From contig JARIDA010000028.1 in NCBI GenBank assembly GCA_029257065.1, positions 1 to 36,036 on the forward strand: a stretch of DNA of 36,036 nucleotides, written 5' to 3'. Shown in pieces: positions 7,164-16,269 of this stretch. The notes below the pieces were generated by a model. The model saw only the letters and a list, made by a program, of their open reading frames with translations, was not told where the DNA came from and did not search any database. This DNA comes from Tissierellaceae bacterium. GTDB lineage: Bacteria > Bacillota > Clostridia > Tissierellales > Tissierellaceae. The stretch's first letter is position 1; every line of letters starts with the position of its first letter. The position numbers and the translations under genes are program-made.

Positions 7164-8612
7164 ATGTTATTGAATAGAGAAGTCTATAAGGACTATAGGG
7201 AATACACACAGCGTATAATACAGTTTGGAGAGGGAAATTTCTTAAGAGCTTTTGCAGATAAATTAATAGATGATATGAATAAGAATCATAATTATGATTC
7301 CTCTATAATTGTAATACAACCTAGGGATAAAGATTTAGTATATGAGTTAAATGATCAGGATGGATTATTTACTGTAATATCAAAAGGATTAGATAAGGGT
7401 GAAGAGATAGAAGATATTAGAGTTATAAACTCCATATCTATGGGCTTGAATACATATAAGGAATATAATAAATATTTAGAAATAGCAGAAAATCCTGATT
7501 TGAAAATTATACTTTCCAATACAACAGAGGCAGGAATTGTTTATGAGGAACAAGATAAATTACAGGATAGACCAGCTGAATCTTTTCCAGGAAAATTAAC
7601 AGCTTTTTTATATCATAGATATAAAACTTTTAGTGGAAGTGTGGAAAGTGGTATGTATATAATTCCCTGTGAACTAATAGAGGATAATGGAGATAGATTA
7701 AGAGAAATAATTATTAAAATAGCAAGGAACTGGGATTTAGAAAGAGAATTTATAAAATGGATAGAAGAGTTTAATTATTTTTGTAATACATTAGTGGACA
7801 GTATAGTTCCTGGAATGCCAGAAAATAAGGATGAAATAGAGAAAAAATTAGGATATGAAGATAAATTTATGGTAGAATCAGAGATTTACTATCTATGGGT
7901 TATAGAGGAAAAGGGAGAATTAGAGAAATATTTTCCTGCAAATAAATTAGGATACAATGTACTCTTTGTCCAAGACTTAGAACCCTATAGGGAGAGGAAA
8001 GTGAGTATACTAAATGGAGCCCATACAAGTATGGTTCCTGTTTCCTATTTATATGGCTTGAGAACTGTAAAAGAATCTGTGGAAGATGAAATAATAGGAA
8101 AATTTATCCATAGAGCAATATTTAAAGAGATTATTCCAACAATAGACATGGATAGAGGAGAAATTGAAGAATTTGCTAGAGATGTTATTGAAAGATTTAA
8201 AAATCCATATATAAGACATGAACTAATAGATATATCTCTTAATTCAATGTCTAAATTCAGGACTAGAGTACTTCCAAGTATATTGAAATATAAGGAGATA
8301 AATGGAGTATTACCTAAAAATCTAGTATTCTCCTTTGCCTCACTAATGGCTTTTTATAGAGGTGAATTTGGAGAAGAGGAGATACAAATATCAGATGATA
8401 AATATATCTTAGACATATATAGTCAATTATGGAGAGGATATTATGAAGAGAGTTTAACTCTTCTTGATTTAGTCCATGAAATATTAGGGTTGGAAAAGTT
8501 ATGGGAGAAGGATTTAAACCAAGTGGAAGGACTAGGAAATCAGATAGTAGAATATTTGGAAAAAATTATTAAAAATGGAATGGAAAAAACAATAGAAGAA
8601 ATTCTCGAATAG
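7164..8612 (+). CDS. uxaB: Tagaturonate reductase (altronate oxidoreductase)
   Basis: A 482-residue member of the mannitol dehydrogenase/polyol dehydrogenase family, of typical UxaB length. The N-terminal nucleotide-binding segment reads IQFGEGNFLRAFADKLID, followed by LSNTTEAGIVYEE, and the C-terminal half has the catalytic-region motif KVSILNGAHTSMVPVSYL. It reduces D-tagaturonate to D-altronate with NADH in the galacturonate branch. GGAGATGA precedes the ATG. The altronate dehydratase gene follows 13 bp downstream in the same direction. The isomerase that supplies its substrate, uxaC, is 5 kb away in another transcript. Confidence 0.92.
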   Translation: MLLNREVYKDYREYTQRIIQFGEGNFLRAFADKLIDDMNKNHNYDSSIIVIQPRDKDLVYELNDQDGLFTVISKGLDKGEEIEDIRVINSISMGLNTYKEYNKYLEIAENPDLKIILSNTTEAGIVYEEQDKLQDRPAESFPGKLTAFLYHRYKTFSGSVESGMYIIPCELIEDNGDRLREIIIKIARNWDLEREFIKWIEEFNYFCNTLVDSIVPGMPENKDEIEKKLGYEDKFMVESEIYYLWVIEEKGELEKYFPANKLGYNVLFVQDLEPYRERKVSILNGAHTSMVPVSYLYGLRTVKESVEDEIIGKFIHRAIFKEIIPTIDMDRGEIEEFARDVIERFKNPYIRHELIDISLNSMSKFRTRVLPSILKYKEINGVLPKNLVFSFASLMAFYRGEFGEEEIQISDDKYILDIYSQLWRGYYEESLTLLDLVHEILGLEKLWEKDLNQVEGLGNQIVEYLEKIIKNGMEKTIEEILE

Positions 8613-8625
8613 AGGTGATGGATAA

Positions 8626-10104
8626 TTGGAAAATCTAATTAAGATTCACGAAAAGGATAATATAGTAATAGGAATTAAAGATTTGGAGATAGGTTTTGAA
8701 ATCTTTCCAGGGGTTAAACTGAAAGAAAACATTGAAAAAGGCCATAAAATAGCTATTGAAAATATAAAAAAAGGTGAAAATATAATAAAATATGGATATC
8801 CAATAGGACATGCTACAGAGAATATCCAAATGGGAGAATTTGTACATTCCCATAATTTAAAGACTAATTTGGCAGGTGTAGAGGAATATGTATTTGATCA
8901 AAGTTTAAATCCGTTGAATATGGAAGATAAAAATCTCTCCTTCAAAGGATATAAGAGGAAAAACGGAGATGTGGGTATAAGAAATGAACTGTGGATAGTG
9001 CCAACAGTTGGATGTGCAAATGGAATAGGAGAACAGATAATACAAGAATTTAAGAAAAAAGTTGATACTTCTAAAATAGATGGAATTCATATATTTAAGC
9101 ATGATTATGGTTGTTCTCAACTAGGTGAAGATCACAAAAACACAAGAACAATTCTAGCTAATATGACCAAACATGCAAATGCAGGTGGAGTATTAATATT
9201 AGGATTAGGTTGTGAGAATAATAATATAGAAGAATTCAAGAAAAATCTAAATCAATATGACTCAGATAGAGTAAAATTTTTAGTTAGCCAAGATGTAAGA
9301 GATGAAGTTCAAGCTGGTGTGGAAATATTAAAAGAGTTATATGACAATATGCTGGAAGACAAGAGAGAAGCAGCTTCCATTTCTAAGCTTAAAATAGGAC
9401 TGAAATGTGGAGGGTCTGATGGATTTTCTGGTATTACTGCAAATCCATTATTAGGAGAACTATCTGACTTTATAGTGTCACAAGGTGGATCAAGTATATT
9501 AACAGAAGTCCCCGAAATGTTTGGTGCAGAAACTCAATTAATGAGTAGAGCTAAAGATGAAGATGTATTTAGAGATATTGTTCATTTGATAAATAATTTT
9601 AAAGAATATTTTATTCAACACGATCAACCAATATATGAAAATCCATCTCCAGGAAATAAGGCAGGAGGTATAACAACTCTAGAAGAAAAATCATTGGGAT
9701 GCACAGAAAAAGGTGGAATGGCAACTATAGTAGATGTTTTAGACTATGGAGAGATTATATCTAAGAAAGGTCTTAATCTCTTAAACTCCCCAGGTAATGA
9801 TCTAGTCTCTTCAACTGCCTTAGGGGCCTCAGGTTGTCAAATGGTTCTATTTACAACTGGAAGAGGTACACCCTTTTCTACATTTGTACCAACTGTAAAG
9901 ATCTCAACTAATAGTGACTTATATAATAATAAACCTCATTGGATAGATTTTAATGCAGGCAAGTTATTAGAGGGATATAGTATGGAAGAAGTTTTAGAAG
10001 ATTTAACTCAATATATATTGGAAGTAGCTAGTGGAGAAAGGGTAAATTCTGAGATAGGGAATTTTAAAGAAATAGCAATTTTTAAAACAGGAGTTACTCT
10101 ATAA
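8626..10104 (+). CDS. uxaA: Altronate dehydratase
   Basis: A 492-residue protein of the UxaA family. It has an N-terminal SAF-like domain (to about residue 85, with GHKIAIENIKKGENIIKYGYPIG) followed by the large catalytic domain. That domain has the conserved NELWIVPTVGCANGIGE, HDYGCSQLGEDH, LGLGCENNNI and KCGGSDGFSGITANP motifs, which carry the cysteines and histidines expected for iron binding. It dehydrates D-altronate to 2-keto-3-deoxygluconate, where the galacturonate and glucuronate branches join. The start is TTG with AGAGGTGATGG upstream. It is the last gene of the uxaBA unit, and a bidirectional terminator separates it from the convergent kdgK. Confidence 0.92.
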   Translation: MENLIKIHEKDNIVIGIKDLEIGFEIFPGVKLKENIEKGHKIAIENIKKGENIIKYGYPIGHATENIQMGEFVHSHNLKTNLAGVEEYVFDQSLNPLNMEDKNLSFKGYKRKNGDVGIRNELWIVPTVGCANGIGEQIIQEFKKKVDTSKIDGIHIFKHDYGCSQLGEDHKNTRTILANMTKHANAGGVLILGLGCENNNIEEFKKNLNQYDSDRVKFLVSQDVRDEVQAGVEILKELYDNMLEDKREAASISKLKIGLKCGGSDGFSGITANPLLGELSDFIVSQGGSSILTEVPEMFGAETQLMSRAKDEDVFRDIVHLINNFKEYFIQHDQPIYENPSPGNKAGGITTLEEKSLGCTEKGGMATIVDVLDYGEIISKKGLNLLNSPGNDLVSSTALGASGCQMVLFTTGRGTPFSTFVPTVKISTNSDLYNNKPHWIDFNAGKLLEGYSMEEVLEDLTQYILEVASGERVNSEIGNFKEIAIFKTGVTL

Positions 10105-10109
10105 TGCAA

Positions 10110-10143
10110 AAGAGACTTGTCAGAAGACAAGTCTCTTTTCTAT
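10110..10143. terminator. Bidirectional terminator between uxaA and kdgK
   Basis: AAAAGAGACTTGTC and GACAAGTCTCTTTT form a perfect 14-bp stem with an AGAA loop. The flanking A and T runs let it serve the two convergent genes. Confidence 0.85.
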
Positions 10144-10160
10144 ATTGTATTTTAATTATA

Positions 10161-11183
10161 TTATCTTTGTACTCTACCAGATGCGTCTCCGCCAACTAAA
10201 GCTTCAACTTCTTCAACTGTAACCATATTAAAGTCACCGTGAATCGTGTGTTTAAGTGCTGATGCTGCTACACCAAACTCTAAAGCATCTTTGAAGTCTT
10301 TGTCTTCAAGTAATCCGTAGATTACACCTGAAGCAAAAGAGTCTCCCCCTCCAACTCTGTCAACAATTCTTACATCATACTCAGTAGTGTGATAGAATTC
10401 TTTTCCATCATATCCACAAGCAGACCAACCATTGTCAGAAGCTGAATAAGATTCTCTTAAAGAACTTATTACATAGTCAAAATCAAATTTATCGATCATT
10501 TCTTTGAAAATACGTTTGTATCCATCAAGTTCTAATTCTCCAGAAGTTACATCTGTATCACCAGGTTTAAATCCAAGTGTTAAATGTGCATCTTCTTCGT
10601 TTCCTATACAAACATCAACATATTGCATTAAATGAGTCATTGTTTCTTGCGCCTCTTCAGGAGTCCATAGATTATGTCTATAGTTTAAGTCTACTGAAAC
10701 TTTAACTCCGTGTTTCTTAGCAGCTATTAAAGCAGCTTCAGTTAATTTTGTAGCTTTTTCTCCTAGTGCTGGTGTAATTCCTGAGAAATGGAACCAACTA
10801 GCACCTTCAAATATTTCGTCAAAATCAAAATCTTCGATTTCAGCTTCAGAAATTGATGAATTAGCTCTATCATAAATAACTTTTGATGGTCTCATAGAAG
10901 CTCCAGTTTCTAAATAATAGATACCTACTCTATCTCCACCTCTAGCGATATAATCAGTGTCTACTCCAAATCTTCTTAAGTGATTTATAGCAGATTGTCC
11001 TATTTCATTTTCAGGTAATTTTGTTACAAAGTGTGCATCATATCCATAATTAGAAAGTGAAACAGCCACATTAGCCTCTCCACCACCATAAATTACATCA
11101 AAAGATTCAGCTTGCACAAATCTTTGGAAATTAGGAGTTGTAAGCCTTAACATTATTTCTCCCATAGTTACTACTTTTTTCAT
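10161..11183 (-). CDS. kdgK: 2-keto-3-deoxygluconate kinase, copy 1
   Basis: A 340-residue PfkB/ribokinase-family sugar kinase. The N-terminal substrate lid region reads GEIMLRLTTPNFQRFVQA, followed by YGGGEANVAVSLS, and the C-terminal anion-hole motif is DRVGGGDSFASG with the catalytic Asp at about residue 281. The FHFSGITPALGEK and SVDLNYRHNLW segments are typical of KdgK. It phosphorylates 2-keto-3-deoxygluconate to KDPG. It lies 25 bp downstream of eda in the same transcript, driven by the promoter and operator upstream of eda. A diverged paralogue lies at 18.2-19.3 kb. Codon choice here is somewhat less AT-rich than in neighbouring genes, perhaps reflecting higher expression. Confidence 0.92.
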   Translation of the reverse strand: MKKVVTMGEIMLRLTTPNFQRFVQAESFDVIYGGGEANVAVSLSNYGYDAHFVTKLPENEIGQSAINHLRRFGVDTDYIARGGDRVGIYYLETGASMRPSKVIYDRANSSISEAEIEDFDFDEIFEGASWFHFSGITPALGEKATKLTEAALIAAKKHGVKVSVDLNYRHNLWTPEEAQETMTHLMQYVDVCIGNEEDAHLTLGFKPGDTDVTSGELELDGYKRIFKEMIDKFDFDYVISSLRESYSASDNGWSACGYDGKEFYHTTEYDVRIVDRVGGGDSFASGVIYGLLEDKDFKDALEFGVAASALKHTIHGDFNMVTVEEVEALVGGDASGRVQR

Positions 11184-11208
11184 AAATTATCCCTCCACAA
11201 ATTATAAG

Positions 11209-11835
11209 TTATTTTCTAGCTTCTTTTATTTTATCAATGAATTCTTTAGCTGTTGAAGTAATATCTTCACTACTTCCTTTAGTAAGTCCGCCACCAACGC
11301 CTACCGCAACACAACCATTTTTAATCCATTGGTCAACATTATCAATATTAACTCCTCCAGTTGGCATTATATTAGCTTGAGGAATTGGTCCCTTAATTGC
11401 CTTAACTATATCTGGTCCAAAAGCACTACCAGGGAATAGTTTAACAATGTCAGCTCCTGCTTCCATGGCTTCGATTATCTCAGAAATCGTCATGCAGCCA
11501 GGCATATAAGGGACTTGGTATCTATTACATAACTTCGCAGTATCCAAATCAAAAGCTGGACTAACTATATATTCAGCACCAGCAAGTAAAGCAATTCTAG
11601 CTGTCTCACTATCTAGTACCGTTCCAGCACCTACAATTAAATCATCTCCAAACTCTTTAACTAAATCTTCTATAACCTTATCTGCACCAGGTACAGTAAA
11701 TGTTATTTCTATAGCATTTACTCCACCTTCCATGCATGCTAGTGTAACTTTCTTAGCTTCTTCACTATCATTTGCTCTTACAACAGCAACAATTCCAGTT
11801 TCTTGAATTCTATTAATTATATTAATTTTCTTCAT
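11209..11835 (-). CDS. eda: KDPG/4-hydroxy-2-oxoglutarate aldolase
   Basis: A 208-residue class I aldolase with the full KDPG aldolase signature: GIVAVVRA near the N-terminus, the catalytic Glu in AIEITF (residue 43), GAGTVLD, and the Schiff-base lysine in DIVKLFPGSAFG (Lys132), followed by MPTGGVN. It cleaves KDPG to pyruvate and glyceraldehyde-3-phosphate, the last committed step of hexuronate breakdown. AGGAGGTCAATAGTT precedes the ATG. It is first in an eda-kdgK operon with a strong sigma-A promoter and a dyad operator in the leader. It is divergent from the kdgR regulator gene, a common arrangement for a local repressor. Confidence 0.94.
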   Translation of the reverse strand: MKKINIINRIQETGIVAVVRANDSEEAKKVTLACMEGGVNAIEITFTVPGADKVIEDLVKEFGDDLIVGAGTVLDSETARIALLAGAEYIVSPAFDLDTAKLCNRYQVPYMPGCMTISEIIEAMEAGADIVKLFPGSAFGPDIVKAIKGPIPQANIMPTGGVNIDNVDQWIKNGCVAVGVGGGLTKGSSEDITSTAKEFIDKIKEARK

Positions 11836-11870
11836 AACTATTGACCTCCTAAATTATTATATGTATAATT

Positions 11871-11909
11871 GGTTCCATAAGATGAAACAATATATCTCAT
11901 AGTAAAACC
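11871..11909 (-). promoter_or_regulatory. Probable KdgR operator in the eda leader
   Basis: A 39-bp imperfect dyad bounded by GGTT and AACC has the core ATGAAACAATATATCTCAT (11882-11900), in which ATGAAAC opposes ATCTCAT. It lies just downstream of the predicted eda start site. The same organisation occurs before kdgK2 (19299-19339). The half-site ATGAAAC resembles known IclR-family KdgR sites (TGAAAC). A repressor bound here would block elongation. Confidence 0.7.
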
Positions 11910-11919
11910 TTCTAGTATC

Positions 11920-11948
11920 ATTATAATAAATAGTTCTGACAATATCAA
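11920..11948 (-). promoter_or_regulatory. Sigma-A promoter of eda-kdgK
   Basis: On the minus strand TTGATA (11948-11943) and TATAAT (11925-11920) are exactly 17 bp apart, near consensus. The predicted start site, around 11913, falls directly before the dyad operator. Confidence 0.8.
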
Positions 11949-11982
11949 GTATAAAATTAAATATTTTGAAAATTAGAAAATA

Positions 11983-11991
11983 TGTTATAAT
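11983..11991 (+). promoter_or_regulatory. Extended -10 promoter of kdgR-gntR
   Basis: TGTTATAAT forms an extended -10. A TTGAAA lies only 14 bp upstream, so the -35 contribution is doubtful. It is 37 bp before the chosen ATG and divergent from the eda promoter. Confidence 0.6.
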
Positions 11992-12027
11992 GGAATATAG
12001 TTTTATAATATGAAATGGAGTGTTAAA

Positions 12028-12780
12028 ATGACAATAGTTAATTCAGTGGATAGAGCTCTTTCAATAGTAGAGTTAATATCTAACCATAGTGATGGTTTAG
12101 GAATAACAGAAATTGGAGAGAAATTAGATTTACACAAAAGTACTGTTCATAGATTACTACAAACTTTAATATACAAAGGTTTTGTTGTTCAAGATAATAA
12201 TAGTAGGAATTATATGATCTCTTTTAAATTGTTTGAGATAGGACAGAGAAAAGTAGAAGGATTAGATATATTGGAAATATCAAAAAAACATATTAAAAGA
12301 CTGGTAAAACAGGTTAATGAAACAGTGCATCTAGTTGTAAGAGATAAAAATGAAGTTGCTTATATAGATAAAATGGAAGCTGATAATACTATAAGCATGA
12401 GTTCTAAAATAGGAAGAAGATCACCAATGTACTCAACTTCAGTGGGAAAAGCTATATTGGCCTATTCGGAAAAATTGGATATTGAAAAAATATGGAAATC
12501 CAGCGAAATAATTAAATTTACAGAAAATACAATAACAGATTATGAAAAGTTTATTGAAGAATTGGATAAAATTAAACAACAAGGATATGCTATAGACAAT
12601 GAAGAGCATGAATTAGGGGTAAGATGTATAGGAGTTCCAGTATTTAATAGATTTGGAGAAGTTGAAGCTGCAATAAGTGTTTCTGGACCGGCTATGAGAA
12701 TGGATAAGGAAAAAATAGACAGAATTAAAAAAGATGTAATGGAATCCGCTAGAGAAATAGGAAGAGAATTAGGATATTAA
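12028..12780 (+). CDS. kdgR: IclR-family transcriptional regulator, probable KdgR
   Basis: A 250-residue IclR-type regulator. The N-terminal winged helix-turn-helix reads GLGITEIGEKLDLHKSTVHRLLQTL (about residues 22-46). The C-terminal effector domain has VAYIDKMEADNTISMSSKIGRRSPMYSTSVGKAILAY and, near the end, GVRCIGVPVFNRFGEVEAAISVSGP, both standard for the family. KdgR proteins respond to 2-keto-3-deoxygluconate and repress uronate genes. I chose the ATG at 12028 because GGAG lies nine bases upstream; the ORF-track ATG (12010) precedes that site. It is divergent from eda-kdgK and followed by a GntR gene after 17 bp. Its target is inferred from the shared dyads at eda and kdgK2. Confidence 0.82.
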   Translation: MTIVNSVDRALSIVELISNHSDGLGITEIGEKLDLHKSTVHRLLQTLIYKGFVVQDNNSRNYMISFKLFEIGQRKVEGLDILEISKKHIKRLVKQVNETVHLVVRDKNEVAYIDKMEADNTISMSSKIGRRSPMYSTSVGKAILAYSEKLDIEKIWKSSEIIKFTENTITDYEKFIEELDKIKQQGYAIDNEEHELGVRCIGVPVFNRFGEVEAAISVSGPAMRMDKEKIDRIKKDVMESAREIGRELGY

Positions 12781-12797
12781 TAAAAGAGGGTGAAAAT

Positions 12798-13463
12798 ATG
12801 TTAAAGAAAATATCTATGAGTAATTATGTATATGAAAAAATTAAAGATCAAATAATTAAATTCGATTTAAAACCAGGCGAGAAAATAAGTGAAAATGAAA
12901 TATCAAATGTATTGGGAGTTAGTAGAACACCTGTTAGAGAGGCTTTTATAAGATTAAAAAAGGATATGTTATTAAATATAATTCCACAAAAAGGAACATA
13001 TGTATCCCATATTGATTTGGATTTAGTAGAAGAAGCTAGATTTATAAGAGAAAGCTTGGAATTAGCAGTATTTCAACTTGCTGCAGAGGATTTCCCAGAG
13101 GAATATATAGTAAAATTAAAAGAAAATATATATTTGCAAGAATTTAAAATAAAAGAAGATCTGTTTATGGACTTTCTTCAGCTAGATGAGAAATTTCATT
13201 CTTTAATATTTGAAGGCTGTAATAAAAGTCTAAGTTGGGATATGATAGAACAACTTAATAGTCAATACAAGAGAATAAGGATGTTAACATTTATAGAAGA
13301 TATGAACTGGGATAAAACTATATCTCAACACAAAGCTTTAGTAGAATATATTGAGTCAGGAGATGCAGATAAAGGTAAAGAAATTCTAAGAGATCATATT
13401 GGAAAACTCAAAGAAGAACAAATAATATTGAAGGAGAAGTATAAGGATTACTTCACAGAATAG
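12798..13463 (+). CDS. GntR-family (FCD/FadR subfamily) regulator
   Basis: A 221-residue regulator. The N-terminal winged helix reads ISENEISNVLGVSRTPVREAFIRLKKDMLL, typical of GntR proteins. The C-terminal all-helical FCD domain carries conserved metal- and effector-binding positions (LDEKFHSLIFEG, SQHKALVEYI, LRDHIGKL). FCD regulators of this kind (ExuR/UxuR-like) often bind hexuronates or their aldonate derivatives. It is co-transcribed with kdgR and sits upstream of uxaC, so the uxaC-MFS-uxuA-uxuB promoter is its likely target; a dyad at 13526 is a candidate site. The effector is not known. RBS: GAGGGTG before the ATG. Confidence 0.82.
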   Translation: MLKKISMSNYVYEKIKDQIIKFDLKPGEKISENEISNVLGVSRTPVREAFIRLKKDMLLNIIPQKGTYVSHIDLDLVEEARFIRESLELAVFQLAAEDFPEEYIVKLKENIYLQEFKIKEDLFMDFLQLDEKFHSLIFEGCNKSLSWDMIEQLNSQYKRIRMLTFIEDMNWDKTISQHKALVEYIESGDADKGKEILRDHIGKLKEEQIILKEKYKDYFTE

Positions 13464-13464
13464 T

Positions 13465-13493
13465 TTGACAATACAAGTTGAGAATGTTACTAT
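13465..13493 (+). promoter_or_regulatory. Candidate promoter of the uxaC operon
   Basis: A perfect TTGACA (13465-13470) is 17 bp from TACTAT (13488-13493, four of six matches to TATAAT). It begins two bases after the gntR stop. A second weaker pair (TTGTAT at 13560 with TATTAT at 13581) is possible, so the start site is uncertain. Confidence 0.5.
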
Positions 13494-13525
13494 ATAATTA
13501 ATTGTATTAGTCTTATTTGTTAGTA

Positions 13526-13549
13526 AAAATAAAGTAATCACTTTATTTT
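13526..13549. promoter_or_regulatory. Perfect dyad upstream of uxaC (operator or weak terminator)
   Basis: AAAATAAAGT and ACTTTATTTT form perfect 10-bp arms around AATC. The dyad sits downstream of the predicted uxaC promoter and 109 bp before the uxaC start. It has no T-run, so an operator, perhaps for the GntR protein encoded just upstream, is at least as likely as a terminator for kdgR-gntR. Confidence 0.5.
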
Positions 13550-13658
13550 GTAAGTTCCCTTGTATGGTAGTAAACTAGTATATTATAAGGGGATATACTT
13601 AAAAGATAATAAGCATTATTACTTCTATTAAAATTAATAGTACTCAGGAGGTTTCAAA

Positions 13659-15062
13659 ATGAACAAGTTTATGAAAGAGGATTTTCTATTAGAGACAAAA
13701 GAAGCAGAGATTTTATATGACAATTATGCTAAGGATATGCCAATAATTGATTTTCATTGCCATCTATCTCCAAAGGAGATTGCGGAAGACAAAAAGTATA
13801 AAAATATAACAGAAATATGGTTGGATGGAGATCACTACAAATGGAGGGCAATGAGAGCAAATGGTATAGAGGAAAAATACATAACAGGTGACGCTTCAGA
13901 CTATGAAAAATTCATGGCTTGGGCAAAAACTATGCCATATTGCTTAGGGAACCCACTATATCATTGGTCCCATCTAGAACTTAAAAGATATTTTGGTATA
14001 GATGAATTACTAAATGAATCAACAGCAGATGATATATGGAATAGGACAAAAGAACTATTAGAAAAAGATGATTTTTCAGCTAGAAGATTATTAGAAAGAC
14101 AAAAAGTAGAAGTTGTATGTACAACAGATGATCCAATAGATAGTTTAAATTACCATAGGGATATAAGAGAAGATAAGGATTTTAATATTAAAGTATTGCC
14201 TACTTTAAGACCAGATAAGGGAATTAAAATAGAGAATGATGAATTCCTAGACTGGATGGATAAATTGGCTAAAGTATCAGATATAGAGATAAAAAATTAT
14301 GAAGATTTCTTAAAAGCACTGGAAAACAGAGTGGATTTTTTCCATGAAAATGGGGCTAGAGTATCAGATCACGGACTGGATACATTATTATATATGGATG
14401 CAAGTCTAGAAGAGGTTATAGAGATATTTAATAAGAAATTAAATGGAGAAGTTCTTACAAATGATGATATAGCTAAATATCAAGGATACACAATTATCCA
14501 ATTAGCTAAGATGTATAATGAGAGAAATTGGGTTATGCAATTACATTTAGGAGCAATAAGAAATAATAATAAGAGAATGTTTGGTAAATTAGGTCCAGAT
14601 ACAGGTTTTGACTCCATAGGAGACCAATTAATTGCAAGACCATTATCAGATTTAATGAACAGAATTGAAGATAATAGTGGACTACCAAAGACAATATTAT
14701 ATACTTTGAATTCCGGATATAATGAAATAATAGCAACTATGATTGGAAATTTCCAAGATGGGAAAACACCAGGGAAAATACAATTCGGTTCAGGTTGGTG
14801 GTTCCATGATCAAAAAGATGGAATGGAAAAACAATTAACCGCATTGGCAAATTTTGGAATGCTTAGAAGATTTGTAGGAATGTTAACAGATTCGAGAAGT
14901 TTCCTTTCATATACAAGACATGAGTACTTTAGAAGAGTATTGTGTAATCTAGTAGGAAATTGGATGAATAATGGTGAAGTTCCTTATGACTACAATTTAA
15001 TAGGAAGTATGATAGAAGAAATCTGCTACTATAATTCAATAGATTATTTTGAATTGGATTAA
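13659..15062 (+). CDS. uxaC: Glucuronate isomerase (uronate isomerase)
   Basis: A 467-residue member of the UxaC amidohydrolase-related family, of normal length. The N-terminal metal-binding motif is MPIIDFHCHLSPKEIA. Conserved segments follow: LDGDHYKWRAMRANG, CTTDDPIDSLNYH, MQLHLGAIRNNN and GSGWWFHDQKDGME, and near the C-terminus LTDSRSFLSYTRHEYFRR. It interconverts glucuronate/fructuronate and galacturonate/tagaturonate, so it feeds both branches. CAGGAGG precedes the ATG. It is first in a uxaC-MFS-uxuA-uxuB operon, with gaps of only a few to about 25 bp. Confidence 0.94.
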   Translation: MNKFMKEDFLLETKEAEILYDNYAKDMPIIDFHCHLSPKEIAEDKKYKNITEIWLDGDHYKWRAMRANGIEEKYITGDASDYEKFMAWAKTMPYCLGNPLYHWSHLELKRYFGIDELLNESTADDIWNRTKELLEKDDFSARRLLERQKVEVVCTTDDPIDSLNYHRDIREDKDFNIKVLPTLRPDKGIKIENDEFLDWMDKLAKVSDIEIKNYEDFLKALENRVDFFHENGARVSDHGLDTLLYMDASLEEVIEIFNKKLNGEVLTNDDIAKYQGYTIIQLAKMYNERNWVMQLHLGAIRNNNKRMFGKLGPDTGFDSIGDQLIARPLSDLMNRIEDNSGLPKTILYTLNSGYNEIIATMIGNFQDGKTPGKIQFGSGWWFHDQKDGMEKQLTALANFGMLRRFVGMLTDSRSFLSYTRHEYFRRVLCNLVGNWMNNGEVPYDYNLIGSMIEEICYYNSIDYFELD

Positions 15063-15086
15063 TATAGACCTAAAGAGGTGTTAGAC

Positions 15087-16256
15087 TTGGAAACGAATAA
15101 AAATAATAGAATTATATATAGTTGTTACTATGCGTTTTTTATAAATGGTGTTATTGCTCTAATATTTGGAGCAATAATGCCCTATATATTATCGGATTTT
15201 AATATAGGATACGATAAAGGTGGATTACTACTTTCAATGCAATCAGCAGGGAATTTAGTTGCCAGTACCTTAGCTGGAATGGTAGTAATTTACTTTGGTT
15301 TGAAAAGAGCAGCTGTAACATTATCAGCAATGACAGTTATAGGATTTGTAAGTATGTTATTTACTAAAAATCCAGCATTTCTATTGATTCCTTTTTTCTT
15401 AACAGGATTGGGAAGGGGAAGTATTAGTAATATATCTAACACAATTGTCAATGATGTAAGTGGTGGAGATGCAGGTAAGTTGAATGTACTACATACATTT
15501 TTTGCAGTGGGAGCATTTATGGCACCTTTCTTTGCATCATGGGCATTTAGTAGAGGATATGCTTGGCAATATATTATTGGTGTAATATCAATATTAGCAG
15601 CCCTTGTAGTTTTAAATTTCATGTCTTTAAAAATTGAAGATGGAAAAGAAGAGATAAAAGAAGATGAACAGAGTAAATCATCAGATTTAAGTTTTTTGAA
15701 AAATATAGATTTTTATGTATCAAGTGGAATATTATTCTTCTATGTAGGAGTAGAATATGCAGTGAATGGTTGGATAGTAACATATCTAAAGGATACTGGA
15801 TTAATGACTACTACTATGGCACAGACAATATTATCCTTATTATGGATAGTAATTATATTTGGAAGATTATTTACAGCTAGAATATCAAAAAGAGTGGACA
15901 ATACAAGTATATTGTTGGCAAGTGCTACAGGAACAATAGTGTTTTTTGGAATATTTTTAATGCTATCAAATATATGGGGAATAATTTTTTGTATATTAGG
16001 ATTAGGATTTTGTTTGTCTGCAATATATCCAACTACAATATCCAATGTAGGTTCAGTGCTTCAGGGCTCAAGCTTAGCTATGGGAGGTTTATTAGGAGCA
16101 GCAGGTTTAGGTGGAATACTAATGCCTTATATTACTGGATTAGTAGCTGAGATGAAGGGGATAGCCGGAGGTATGATGGTTATATCTGTAGCTGTAATTT
16201 GTATGTTCCTATGTACATTGGTTAATAAGATTAGAAGACAAAGAAGAGTTATTTAA
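15087..16256 (+). CDS. MFS transporter, probable hexuronate importer
   Basis: A protein of 389 residues with about 12 hydrophobic segments in two halves, separated by a charged cytoplasmic loop near residues 185-210 ([18 protein letters not shown]). This is the standard major facilitator layout. The first segment pair ([19 protein letters not shown], followed by [13 protein letters not shown]) resembles sugar MFS permeases. Its position between uxaC and uxuA makes uptake of glucuronate or galacturonate the obvious role, but this is contextual; it is not a close match to ExuT that I can recognise. I prefer the TTG at 15087, with AAAGAGGTG six bases upstream, over the GTG at 15078, which is part of that site. 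Confidence 0.8.
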   Translation: METNKNNRIIYSCYYAFFINGVIALIFGAIMPYILSDFNIGYDKGGLLLSMQSAGNLVASTLAGMVVIYFGLKRAAVTLSAMTVIGFVSMLFTKNPAFLLIPFFLTGLGRGSISNISNTIVNDVSGGDAGKLNVLHTFFAVGAFMAPFFASWAFSRGYAWQYIIGVISILAALVVLNFMSLKIEDGKEEIKEDEQSKSSDLSFLKNIDFYVSSGILFFYVGVEYAVNGWIVTYLKDTGLMTTTMAQTILSLLWIVIIFGRLFTARISKRVDNTSILLASATGTIVFFGIFLMLSNIWGIIFCILGLGFCLSAIYPTTISNVGSVLQGSSLAMGGLLGAAGLGGILMPYITGLVAEMKGIAGGMMVISVAVICMFLCTLVNKIRRQRRVI

Positions 16257-16269
16257 AGGAGGAAATGAT

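Noticed and set aside
15290-16045. Minus-strand ORFs of 110 and 101 residues over the MFS gene
   Set aside because: Antisense shadows of a transporter; no Shine-Dalgarno and no recognisable domain.
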